28,866 nt of DNA from a virus: the IMG/VR virus record IMGVR_UViG_3300041809_001481, positions 1 to 28,866 of that record, one strand, 5' to 3'. The number at the start of each line of letters is the position of its first letter. The first letter of the stretch is position 1. This document shows, piece after piece, positions 21,272-28,866 of this stretch. The notes under the pieces are model-generated. The model did no database searches. It saw only the letters and a program-made list of their open reading frames with translations, and was not told the origin of the DNA. Both the position numbers and the translations under genes were made by a program.

Positions 21272-23643
21272 TGTAATGAAGTTAGCGGACGAGCTTGGGC
21301 AACAACCGTTGTAGTCCACATTTTGTTTTCAATTTTTTGCTTCACGTCTGATACCTGCCACACAGCTTGGTCGTATGCATATGAACTAGGCACATGGTCA
21401 AGTGTAAATTGGGACAAGAACGTTATTCCGGCAATTCCCAAGAATTCCAATTCAATATTGGTTCCCGGCATAATCGCGTGGTTGGTATAAATTGCTTTTG
21501 CGTTCTTCAAATTAATCAATATGCTTTTGAGGAAATATGGCTCCGATTCACACAAAATATACACGGTCGGTACCTTCCCCACGGTTTTGGTATATGTAAA
21601 AAAGTTACACTCCGTGTCTTTTGTAAAAAGCCGAGTAAACTCAGATTTGTCACTGTCAGGGGATTCATTCGACGTTTCCACATTTTTTAATATTCCCATT
21701 TCAAACATTCGATCTCCCTTAGAAAATCTACTTCTTAGCATCGTCTTTGGATCTACGGTTGCGGCACCACTGTTTGCTGGAAGTTTATCAGTGCTTTGCC
21801 CACTGGCACTCTGCATGACCATTTGGTTGGACATTTCCCCACTAAGCTTCACATCAAAACTGACCGAACGCACATACGCCGAATTAACAGATCCCAATGA
21901 TATGCGATGCAGTTTTCTGGCGTGTTGGGATGTCGTGATGGCAGAAAAATTTGTATCGACTACAGAATAACTTTGATTTCCATTTACGTCGGGTACAAGC
22001 TTTAATTGGGATATATTGCACATGGCCTCGGAAATGTGTGCTAACAACTCTTCCACAAATTTCAGCACTGTTTCATTTTTTTCCGTCAAGTCCTTAAGAA
22101 ACGACACCGACACAAAAATATCCTCCAACATTCCCCAATACCCAGCATCAGCAGAACCGGGAGTATCGTTTGGCGGAATGTATGCAGAATACTGAGGAAA
22201 CGAGTTTCCCGATGGATTTATAATAGATTGCAAATCGTCATATGATTCATCGAAGCCGTGGTCTTTCATGAAATTTATGACATCTGGAAATAACGCTGTG
22301 TATGGTCCCGTGGGAGATTGTGGAGAAGATGTCGCACTTCCCTGCACTTGCAATGTTTCCAATCGATTTGGACCTATTTCCGAATGTTGCGATCCAGATT
22401 CAATTGATACGAATCGCGGAGCATATTTATTGGGAATAAGGATATCCTTTGACGTGGATTTCAGTCCGGGGTGTCCACAAACCACAATATTCTTTACATC
22501 CAAATACATTGCATTTGTTCCTGTGTCCGCATATTGAGGATCGACAAAGCTTAATGTGAAAAATTTGTTTAATATGTCCGAAACCAAATCCATTCTCAGC
22601 CAAGTTTCTGTCGTGCTATTTGCAGAATCATTTCCACTTGAATTTTGATTATTTATTGTGAACACCCTTCCAGCCGTGTTCAGTGTAGCTGGCACGGATG
22701 GTGGTGTTTGGGAAATTGTGCTTGAGGCTGGTGTAGATTGGGGACTTACGTTGCCTGTACTAACTAAGTTATGCACATCATCCGTTATGAACTCCACAAA
22801 ATCCTTCAATTGAATTGCTCCACCTGTTTTGTTCGGATCTTTTCCTTCCGTGCTGCCACCCACATATGACCTCCCAGCAACCAAATAGTTAGCGTTCGTT
22901 ATTGTTGTGGTGCAATCATATCCTCCAACTTCATTCATGCTGAAGTTATAATCGGTTATGAACCCCATTGCCAGATCATAATTCCCGTTGGATCGTTGCA
23001 CTCTAGCCGTAGTTTCCGCCTGCGTCCCACGGAAGATCTCAAACAGCGTGCCCACATTTTGTAAATCAACCAATGAACTTGGATCGTAATTGTTCCATCC
23101 CCACTCGACCAATACCGACATCCTCGGCACAAAAAAGTATTGAGCCAAATACTCCAATTGAGAAAGAGAATAGCACGTCCAAGAAATTTTTGTCTTCCGA
23201 CACAATGCAGTGAAATTGCTGTTCTGCCCGCCGGAAAATTCAGACTCAACAGAAATAACACTTGGTGGTGGGCGATGCGGAAAGTCGGACAGATGCGAGC
23301 GTGTACCGTCTCCCAATGCACGCTCCGAAGATACTAACGTGTGCGGCTGACCAATTGCATCAACTCCAATAGTTACTGTCCCGTCAACGTTGAAACCATA
23401 ACTATCATCGAATCCAACCGTGCCGCCCATTACAAATCCCTGCAAATTGGGAGCGAACGTAGAAATTCCGTTGGAAAATACCCGCACCCACGCAGTCTTA
23501 GGACCACTATATATTCCATTTCCCTGACCCACACTGGTCGGGTTCATATCATACTCCTGCGCTCGATTTTTCAATTCCGCGTTGATCCAGTCGTCGAGTG
23601 GATGTAATCCCCAAGGAAATATGTTGTTTGCTGGCGGTGCCAT
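21268..23643 (-). CDS. Large baseplate/tail-hub-like structural protein (791 aa)
   Basis: Large virion protein. The N-terminus (NNIFPWGLHPLDDWINAELKN) and early strands (GPKTAWVRVFSNGIS) are typical of phage structural chains. Around residues 155-200, ISWTCYSLSQLEYLAQYFF and PRMSVLVEWGWNN suggest the barrel region seen in tail-hub proteins; the middle is Ser/Thr/Asn-rich, and residues 560-790 contain a regular alpha/beta region with TVYILCESEPYFLKSILINL and FLGIAGITFLSQFTLDHVPS, ending in QVSDVKQKIENKMWTTTVVA. The order tape measure, gpU-like, LysM-like, then this gene parallels the T-U-X-D order of contractile tails (P2 gpD hub position). Function as hub is inferred from synteny; no peptidoglycan hydrolase motif seen. 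Confidence 0.7.
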   Translation of the reverse strand: MAPPANNIFPWGLHPLDDWINAELKNRAQEYDMNPTSVGQGNGIYSGPKTAWVRVFSNGISTFAPNLQGFVMGGTVGFDDSYGFNVDGTVTIGVDAIGQPHTLVSSERALGDGTRSHLSDFPHRPPPSVISVESEFSGGQNSNFTALCRKTKISWTCYSLSQLEYLAQYFFVPRMSVLVEWGWNNYDPSSLVDLQNVGTLFEIFRGTQAETTARVQRSNGNYDLAMGFITDYNFSMNEVGGYDCTTTITNANYLVAGRSYVGGSTEGKDPNKTGGAIQLKDFVEFITDDVHNLVSTGNVSPQSTPASSTISQTPPSVPATLNTAGRVFTINNQNSSGNDSANSTTETWLRMDLVSDILNKFFTLSFVDPQYADTGTNAMYLDVKNIVVCGHPGLKSTSKDILIPNKYAPRFVSIESGSQHSEIGPNRLETLQVQGSATSSPQSPTGPYTALFPDVINFMKDHGFDESYDDLQSIINPSGNSFPQYSAYIPPNDTPGSADAGYWGMLEDIFVSVSFLKDLTEKNETVLKFVEELLAHISEAMCNISQLKLVPDVNGNQSYSVVDTNFSAITTSQHARKLHRISLGSVNSAYVRSVSFDVKLSGEMSNQMVMQSASGQSTDKLPANSGAATVDPKTMLRSRFSKGDRMFEMGILKNVETSNESPDSDKSEFTRLFTKDTECNFFTYTKTVGKVPTVYILCESEPYFLKSILINLKNAKAIYTNHAIMPGTNIELEFLGIAGITFLSQFTLDHVPSSYAYDQAVWQVSDVKQKIENKMWTTTVVAQARPLTSLQ

Positions 23644-23655
23644 GATTTATAACAG

Positions 23656-23955
23656 TTATGTATTAGCGGCTGAAAAGTTTGCTACTATGGAGGCGATGTT
23701 TTGTGGTATCCTTATTTGCGATCCCGTGGGTGCTTTGAGTGTCCCTCGAATGCCGTTGGCCTGCGCAATGACCCACCAAAGCGTGACATCCTTATAAAAT
23801 TTATACGCTAGGCTATCCAAAAAATCGGTCTCATTCGCAACAATGTATATGTCATTCACACTTTGAGGAATCTTTGGATAATGGGTCGTGTAAAAAACCT
23901 GTTTTCCATCGTAGCGATTGAACACCGTTGAACTGTTTATTGGGTATCTGTTCAT
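23656..23955 (-). CDS. LysM-like / gp53-like baseplate protein (99 aa)
   Basis: Small baseplate protein. The C-terminal two thirds read as a LysM-type domain: VNDIYIVANETDFLDSLAYK (strand then first helix), FYKDVTLWWVIAQANGI (second helix, the W-x-x-I-A-x-x-N pattern of LysM in phage tail proteins) and TGSQIRIPQN (closing strand). The N-terminus RYPINSSTVFNRYDGKQVFY resembles the start of T4 gp53-type wedge proteins. Such proteins bridge the tail tube/hub to the baseplate. It stands 3 bases after the upstream gene and 12 before the 791-residue gene, one operon. Confidence 0.82.
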   Translation of the reverse strand: MNRYPINSSTVFNRYDGKQVFYTTHYPKIPQSVNDIYIVANETDFLDSLAYKFYKDVTLWWVIAQANGIRGTLKAPTGSQIRIPQNIASIVANFSAANT

Positions 23956-23958
23956 AAG

Positions 23959-25998
23959 TTACAGTGGCATATTATGTCCGTAGTGATCAGCAGATGTCAT
24001 CGATTGCCCCTTCTCCATAAGTTTCATAGAAACAGACAAGTCCACCTTCAAAGGCAGTTGACGAGACTGAACTCCATTCACAATTATTGACGATATGTTA
24101 GACCCATTCGGCCCAAACAAATATGTGTATTGATCATCGGCCCGCAGTGTTTCCCACGGCGTATCATCAGGAATATTCACAGTGACGTTGCTGATTACAC
24201 ATGGTTGATCGTTAAACATATCTCCCAGACGAAGAGTGACCATTGGCGGGTATATGAATTGACTTTGTATGCCTGTGCTTGCTTTCACATTATTATTTAT
24301 TGGTGTCGGGAGTGCCGTGTATTTGCTCGGCCTCGTCAATCCCACCAAATAATTTATCCGACTCCACATCGGAACCAACTCATTGATACTATTGGCGTAT
24401 ACGGTAAAAGCAATATTCATGTCTCGCGTGAATCCTTTGTAGACATACAACTTGTCGGCCCTGCCCATGTATGCAACTTCTTCCCAGTCTGCCGTGTTTT
24501 GGTCCGAAATACCAGATACCGTTGCCCTGAATGGGATATAAACTTGATTGATTAAGTCATAGAAATAAAAGAAAATAACATCTTTAGATTGACTTGAATC
24601 ATATTGAGCGGTCAATGCAGATGCAACATTTTTTGTTGGACGTGGCCCTGTTACCGACCCACTAGAAAGAGAATTATACGTGTCCGTTCCACCATTCGCT
24701 GATCCTGACGAATTGGCAAACCCGCGATCACTTTCTAAAACATACGCTCCCGGTTGCTGAGATAGTCCGAGATAAAACTTAGCAAGTTGATTTTGAGTGG
24801 ATGGAATTTTCTGATATGGTTGATATGTCGTCTTCCCAATGCTAGTTCCGACACCCGCTGAACTTTTTGGAAAATTGGAATCGGTAACTGTGCTATACCG
24901 CTCCGCCGATCTTAAATACTGTGCAGGCGTTTCTGGTATCAGAGCGTTCGTTTGTGTGCCCAAGATTTTTGCCAACGATTCAATTGTTGTATCTGGGGTT
25001 CCCTCGTATGTTTTCTGCCCCGGATTATTAAGCATCGGAGAAGCATATGGAACTTTCGGCGTGTATTTGTGATAATACGACACAGGGAATGTGGCAGTCG
25101 CAGCAGCCGTCGATGTTGGCCCCGAGTATCCATCATTATACATCACGGGCGGAACGGTTGCGGTCGTGGTGAAAAACCCCGCTCCGTCTGACATGAATTG
25201 ATAATATGCACCTATACCCCCAGCAGGATATTCTGGCCGATATTCCCACGAGGTTCCATTTGGGTTGTCTATCGAAGCTCCCAATGGATTTGTGCCCAGA
25301 ATTGATGTTGCCAACTTATTGACGAGAGTTGATGCAAGACTGTCCAAAAATCCTCCACCCGATGATGGACCATTTCCAAGCCACAGTGATGAAAATCTTG
25401 AAATCGCTGATTGTCCTGTTTCGAATCTGATTAGTCCGTATTTAGCACTACCTGCATCACCAGCATAATCAGACACCCCGCCCGTAGCCGTTCCTTGGAT
25501 TGTTGGCTGTTCTGCTCCCTGTGATTGCATGCCGACCGCACTTAACAACATATTTATTAATCCACCACCAGTATCAAGGTGACGAATTGGATATGCTCCC
25601 TCGGCGTCCGATCCTAGTCTGGCAGCAGCCTCGACGACACCCAATGGATTATATACCCGCGTTTCATTGAACGCATTCATTCCTTGTAGAGTGGACTGCT
25701 TGCTCAAAAACAGCATTCCTCTGCCGCTTGAGAGATAGTTCCCCATTCTCTCAACGTCACGAACCGTAGACCCAAACGGAAAGTCACGAGTATCAGCTTG
25801 AGTCAAATCCTTGGATGATTCCGAATCACTAATAAAAGTATAAATGTACGGTTGATTGCTGTCATTAGAATCACCATATGGCGAGAATTCTGTATAAATT
25901 GCATTTGAGTTCGCGGCGAAATTAGCCAGTCGATCCGATGCTGGCAATCGTTGGATTGGAGCTACTGGATTTGAAGAGACTGGACTGATGGTTGCCAT
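23959..25998 (-). CDS. gpU-like baseplate/tail structural protein (679 aa)
   Basis: Large structural protein just after the tape measure gene. Most of the first 440 residues are Gly/Ser/Thr/Asn-rich (GNGPSSGGGFLDSLASTLVN), with few charged residues and no membrane helix. The C-terminal ~230 residues look like a tail-terminator/baseplate-initiator fold: FRATVSGISDQNTADWEEVA, MGRADKLYVYKGFTRDMNIA, PMWSRINYLVGLTRPSKY, LRLGDMFNDQPCVISNVTV and LPLKVDLSVSMKLME. The 'W-E-E-V-x-Y-x-G-R-A-D' phrase is a pattern I know from contractile-phage baseplate proteins related to P2 gpU. It begins three bases after a CTATTTATA motif, 12 bases after the tape measure stop. Exact baseplate role inferred. Confidence 0.75.
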   Translation of the reverse strand: MATISPVSSNPVAPIQRLPASDRLANFAANSNAIYTEFSPYGDSNDSNQPYIYTFISDSESSKDLTQADTRDFPFGSTVRDVERMGNYLSSGRGMLFLSKQSTLQGMNAFNETRVYNPLGVVEAAARLGSDAEGAYPIRHLDTGGGLINMLLSAVGMQSQGAEQPTIQGTATGGVSDYAGDAGSAKYGLIRFETGQSAISRFSSLWLGNGPSSGGGFLDSLASTLVNKLATSILGTNPLGASIDNPNGTSWEYRPEYPAGGIGAYYQFMSDGAGFFTTTATVPPVMYNDGYSGPTSTAAATATFPVSYYHKYTPKVPYASPMLNNPGQKTYEGTPDTTIESLAKILGTQTNALIPETPAQYLRSAERYSTVTDSNFPKSSAGVGTSIGKTTYQPYQKIPSTQNQLAKFYLGLSQQPGAYVLESDRGFANSSGSANGGTDTYNSLSSGSVTGPRPTKNVASALTAQYDSSQSKDVIFFYFYDLINQVYIPFRATVSGISDQNTADWEEVAYMGRADKLYVYKGFTRDMNIAFTVYANSINELVPMWSRINYLVGLTRPSKYTALPTPINNNVKASTGIQSQFIYPPMVTLRLGDMFNDQPCVISNVTVNIPDDTPWETLRADDQYTYLFGPNGSNISSIIVNGVQSRQLPLKVDLSVSMKLMEKGQSMTSADHYGHNMPL

Positions 25999-26001
25999 AT
26001 G

Positions 26002-26010
26002 TATAAATAG
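26002..26010 (-). promoter_or_regulatory. CTATTTATA motif between tape measure and baseplate genes
   Basis: Fourth exact copy of the nonamer. It fills most of the 12-base gap between the TAA of the tape measure gene and the ATG at 25998, three bases from the start codon. No hairpin precedes it here, so it does not depend on a terminator. Confidence 0.5.
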
Positions 26011-28866
26011 TTACGCGGATATACTTGACATCGCACTCGATAGTTTCTTCCCGTCCATATTAATCCCAATTGCTCCATTTTCTAACAAACCAATTAATTT
26101 ATCAAGCCGGGACTCGACTCCCGTGTTATCAGATTTTGCCACAGCCATCGTTGGCGATGAGGTGGGTGAAGTGGCCGTTGTTCCCGCCCCAACTGACAAT
26201 GCTGACAACACGTTGAGATTCTCCGTACTCATTGATCCCAATTGCTTATTCAATCTTCCAATGGAATCTGCCAATTTTCCAACAGCGACAGCGAACGAAT
26301 TCATCGCCCCAAATGTACTTCCGGCCTCCGACAATTCCGCCATTGCATCGGCTGCTTTCTTGAGTTGGTCACCCATATCAGCAAGTTTTTTAAATTTGGC
26401 AAATGGATCACCAGTAAAGAATGATGTAATTTTTCCAATGACTGATGCGCCAGCAAACGCGGCTAATGCAATACTTAGAGCACCTATCGCCGTCGTTGCG
26501 ATAACCAATTTCGGTGCGACGTTGGCAAATTTTATAAGCGGGTCAATTCCACTCTTAATTCCTTCTCCCAAGAGTTTCATCCCATATCCTGCGGCAATAG
26601 CCGCAACACCAAATGGTATCAGCGCAAGTCCGAGCGCTGCGATTCCCGCGACACCCAACACAAACACTGCGGCACCAACACCCGTCATGAGAAGAGCGCC
26701 CAATGCGAAAGTGGCAGCAGTAAGTACAGCCAATGCGATTCCCGCTTTTCCTATCTGACTCCAATCCACCGCAGAAAGCATCTTCATGGAAAAAGCAAAC
26801 GGGATCAGAGACGCGCCGATTAACGCTATTGCTATAGCACCTTTTATGACCGTAGATGTATCCATTTTACTGATTAGCCATACTGCCCCCATCAGTCCCG
26901 CAAGCGAGACACCCGCCATCGCCATTTCTTTCCAATCTATTCCTTTAAACTGTTTCAATGCAAATGCCATCGCAACCAATCCGCCAGCCAACACAACCAT
27001 TATTACAGCAGCCTTGGCTATGGACGACCAGCTTATTTTACCAATCTCCTTCGCAAAATCCTTTATCGATGTACCAATAGACTTCAAAAATCCGCCAGAC
27101 TTACTAGCCTTTTTTGCCGCATCACCACTACTACCCAACAGTTTTCCCATCACCCCCCCAACTCCGGGAATTTTAGACACGGCGGTTGATGCGAGATTCT
27201 TAACGAGGGTAAATGGTAATGTAAGTGATTTAAGAAGCATCGGCAAACCACCAACACCAAGCAGCAAGACTGTCAAGATCCCTCCACCAACTATACGCTG
27301 TTTCGTTCTACTCAATGAGCCTATCCACGCGGATATTTTCTGCATCGCTGGTAATACAAAATTTGTAAGGGGAGTTATGAATGGTTCCAATATGTCTCCA
27401 AATGTGGCGGCGAGCTGCTCACTGATATTTTGGAGCTTAGTCATCAATCCTTGCATTTTCTGTTGAAGAAGAATTTTTTCATTTTGTTTGACCAAATCAT
27501 CGTCATCGAGGTTGGCCTGTTTTTTCAAATCATCCAAGGCTTTTTCCTGACTTAGCAATATTTTCTTTTTGGCTTCGTCTTGGCCATTCATGATATCACT
27601 ACGCTGCTTTTCAACTGCGAGCGCTTTCGTGATGTCTTTCACATCCATACCCGACGCTTCAGCCAATGCCTGCCGCTGGTAAACAGTCATCTCGTTCCAA
27701 TCACCCGCTTCTTTGACTGTCTCTAATGTGGCCTTGGCTGCTTCGTCAATCTTTCCATCGTAGGCGAGTTGGCGGGCTTTTTGGAAAGAGATGCTTTCTC
27801 CCAACAATGCACTAGCGCTCAATTCATCATTGATGCTTGTAGAATAATCAAGCAACTTTTTCTGAGAGGAAGCTATCTTGTTTATATCCAATCCCAGTGC
27901 TCTGGCGGCAATTGCGGACTTCATCAACTTGGAAGGATTCGACCCTAAGAGAAATGTTGTTTCCGCCGACGCATTAGCAATGTCTTTCATGACCATGCTA
28001 AATGGTACACCGGCCTTCTCCGAGATTCCGGCACCAACCTTTATAACATTCATCGCCGCCTGCTGAGTGACGCCGCCCAAGCCTTGAAAATTAGCCAAAA
28101 CATTTGCACTGTCCTCTTCGGAAACTCCCAAATTAACCGAGAGAAGGGCAACGTTTTGCATTGCATCCTTTGTGAGTAAAGAGGTTCTACCAAAAACGTC
28201 TGTCAATGCTTTAGCAGACTTATACGCCTGCTCAATTCCTATTCCCATATACGCAAATTGTAAATTGATAGCCTGAGCATCTTCGCGGACTTGCGCCATC
28301 TGTGTGATTGTAAACCCGGTTTCTTTTCGGAATTCTTCTGCTGCCTTATCCAACCGCTTAAACCTTTCAATGCCTGCCCCCAACAAAGCTACTAAACCGA
28401 GCCATGCAAGATCCATTAGCATAAACTGAAGTGGGGTCTCTTTTACTTTTTTTACAAATGCAGCAATGCGCTCTTCCCATTTTCCAAATATACCGGCAAG
28501 CTCATGACCAGTGTCCTTCAAGTGCGCCCAATAACCAGCTTGAATTTTAAGCTGTTTGGATGCTTCAATATTCTGCGCGATATTTTCTTTATTTGTGTCA
28601 ATCTCCCCCACGGATTGGAGTTTAGGATCGCGAAGCTTCTTCCGAGTATTACCCAGTACATTTTCAGCTTTTTCTATTTTGTTTTTGGATGCGATCAACT
28701 GCTTATCCATTACCAATTGATTAAATCCCAGTTGTTGCCCCTCTTTTTCAGCGTCCTTTAGTGCAAGTTTGAATCCTTCAACAGACCGTTCCAATTCTTC
28801 AAATGCCCCGCCGCCTTCCATACCCATCCCCTGTGACATCATAGATTGAACATTTTTTAGTTGGAT
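26011..28866 (-). CDS. Tail tape measure protein, 5' end at or beyond window edge
   Basis: Long helical protein that sets tail length and may help DNA entry. The N-terminal ~150 residues are charged coiled coil (KNKIEKAENVLGNTRKKLRD). Residues 150-480 are helical with conserved tape-measure phrases (FRKETGFTITQMAQVREDAQ, VALLSVNLGVSEEDSANVLA, DIANASAETTFLLGSNP). Residues about 505-800 carry some eight to ten hydrophobic helices (GGGILTVLLLGVGGLPMLL, AAVIMVVLAGGLVAMAFAL, GVGAAVFVLGVAGIAALGL), separated by repeated IDWKEMAMAG/VDWSQIGKAG-type spacers. The C-terminus is Ser/Thr-rich. An ATG at 28842 gives 943 residues, but the frame stays open for the eight codons to the edge and no ribosome binding site precedes 28842, so the true start may be outside. 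Confidence 0.88.
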   Translation of the reverse strand: MQLKNVQSMMSQGMGMEGGGAFEELERSVEGFKLALKDAEKEGQQLGFNQLVMDKQLIASKNKIEKAENVLGNTRKKLRDPKLQSVGEIDTNKENIAQNIEASKQLKIQAGYWAHLKDTGHELAGIFGKWEERIAAFVKKVKETPLQFMLMDLAWLGLVALLGAGIERFKRLDKAAEEFRKETGFTITQMAQVREDAQAINLQFAYMGIGIEQAYKSAKALTDVFGRTSLLTKDAMQNVALLSVNLGVSEEDSANVLANFQGLGGVTQQAAMNVIKVGAGISEKAGVPFSMVMKDIANASAETTFLLGSNPSKLMKSAIAARALGLDINKIASSQKKLLDYSTSINDELSASALLGESISFQKARQLAYDGKIDEAAKATLETVKEAGDWNEMTVYQRQALAEASGMDVKDITKALAVEKQRSDIMNGQDEAKKKILLSQEKALDDLKKQANLDDDDLVKQNEKILLQQKMQGLMTKLQNISEQLAATFGDILEPFITPLTNFVLPAMQKISAWIGSLSRTKQRIVGGGILTVLLLGVGGLPMLLKSLTLPFTLVKNLASTAVSKIPGVGGVMGKLLGSSGDAAKKASKSGGFLKSIGTSIKDFAKEIGKISWSSIAKAAVIMVVLAGGLVAMAFALKQFKGIDWKEMAMAGVSLAGLMGAVWLISKMDTSTVIKGAIAIALIGASLIPFAFSMKMLSAVDWSQIGKAGIALAVLTAATFALGALLMTGVGAAVFVLGVAGIAALGLALIPFGVAAIAAGYGMKLLGEGIKSGIDPLIKFANVAPKLVIATTAIGALSIALAAFAGASVIGKITSFFTGDPFAKFKKLADMGDQLKKAADAMAELSEAGSTFGAMNSFAVAVGKLADSIGRLNKQLGSMSTENLNVLSALSVGAGTTATSPTSSPTMAVAKSDNTGVESRLDKLIGLLENGAIGINMDGKKLSSAMSSISA

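Noticed and set aside
25988-27466. Plus-strand open frames opposite the tape measure gene
   Set aside because: Ala/Pro/Ile-rich translations that are complements of the hydrophobic repeats in the tape measure protein; no independent support.
1-28866. Genome-wide recoding of TAG to an amino acid
   Set aside because: All long genes (tape measure, NrdJ, rIIA, baseplate proteins) are open in the standard code, and TAG ends nrdJ right after the expected CEIK terminus. Only the small cluster at 6910-8345 contains suspicious in-frame TAGs.
1-28866. CRISPR array, insertion sequence or integrase
   Set aside because: No regularly spaced repeats, no transposase or recombinase motif and no terminal inverted repeats seen; mobile DNA here is limited to the intein and two GIY-YIG genes.

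Overview
The window looks like part of a large tailed bacteriophage genome (T4-like replication genes, contractile-tail type), probably from an uncultured lineage. Every gene I can support is on the minus strand, packed tightly with many ATGA overlaps, so transcription runs from high to low coordinates. There is no ribosomal or bacterial metabolic gene. I cannot name the host; only a few genes have a clear AAGGA-type ribosome binding site.

Layout in the direction of transcription. (1) 28866-20882: tail and baseplate genes: a tape measure protein cut by the window edge, a large gpU-like baseplate/tail protein, a small LysM/gp53-like protein, a 791-residue hub-like protein and a small structural protein. 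(2) 20897-19473: a DNA polymerase of family A type with divergent motifs. (3) 19418-12370: two unknown proteins, a GIY-YIG homing endonuclease, then the replication/recombination core: cysteine-free gp32-like single-strand binding protein, UvsX/RecA-like recombinase, RNase H/5'-3' exonuclease, a small membrane protein and a DnaB/gp41-like helicase. (4) 12266-9213: a class II (B12-dependent) ribonucleotide reductase whose catalytic cysteine is split by a 309-residue LAGLIDADG intein. (5) 9128-6446: an accessory block with a lysine/acid-rich protein, a hidden 56-residue membrane protein, a tRNA with a CUA (amber-reading) anticodon, a second GIY-YIG endonuclease, and a peptidyl-tRNA hydrolase 2 (Pth2)-like gene with two in-frame TAG codons. 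(6) 6358-2240: a papain-like cysteine peptidase followed by rIIA and rIIB homologues. (7) 2200-1: small unknown proteins, a polynucleotide-kinase-like ATPase and the N-terminus of a family B DNA polymerase.

The genes form a self-contained replication program: nucleotide supply (NrdJ), helicase, ssDNA-binding protein, recombinase, flap/RNase H nuclease and polymerase, with selfish elements (one intein, two GIY-YIG genes) embedded at conserved sites.

The most interesting signal is the amber cluster around 6910-8345: a predicted suppressor tRNA next to a conserved gene that only reads through if TAG is decoded as sense. TAG is also rare as a terminator here (2 of 28 genes; 15 TAA, 11 TGA), while the long genes are open in the standard code, so global recoding is unlikely and local, conditional suppression is the better hypothesis. 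A second signal is a recurrent intergenic motif CTATTTATA (minus strand), usually just after a hairpin and before a start codon. A third is the co-occurrence of family A-like and family B polymerases.
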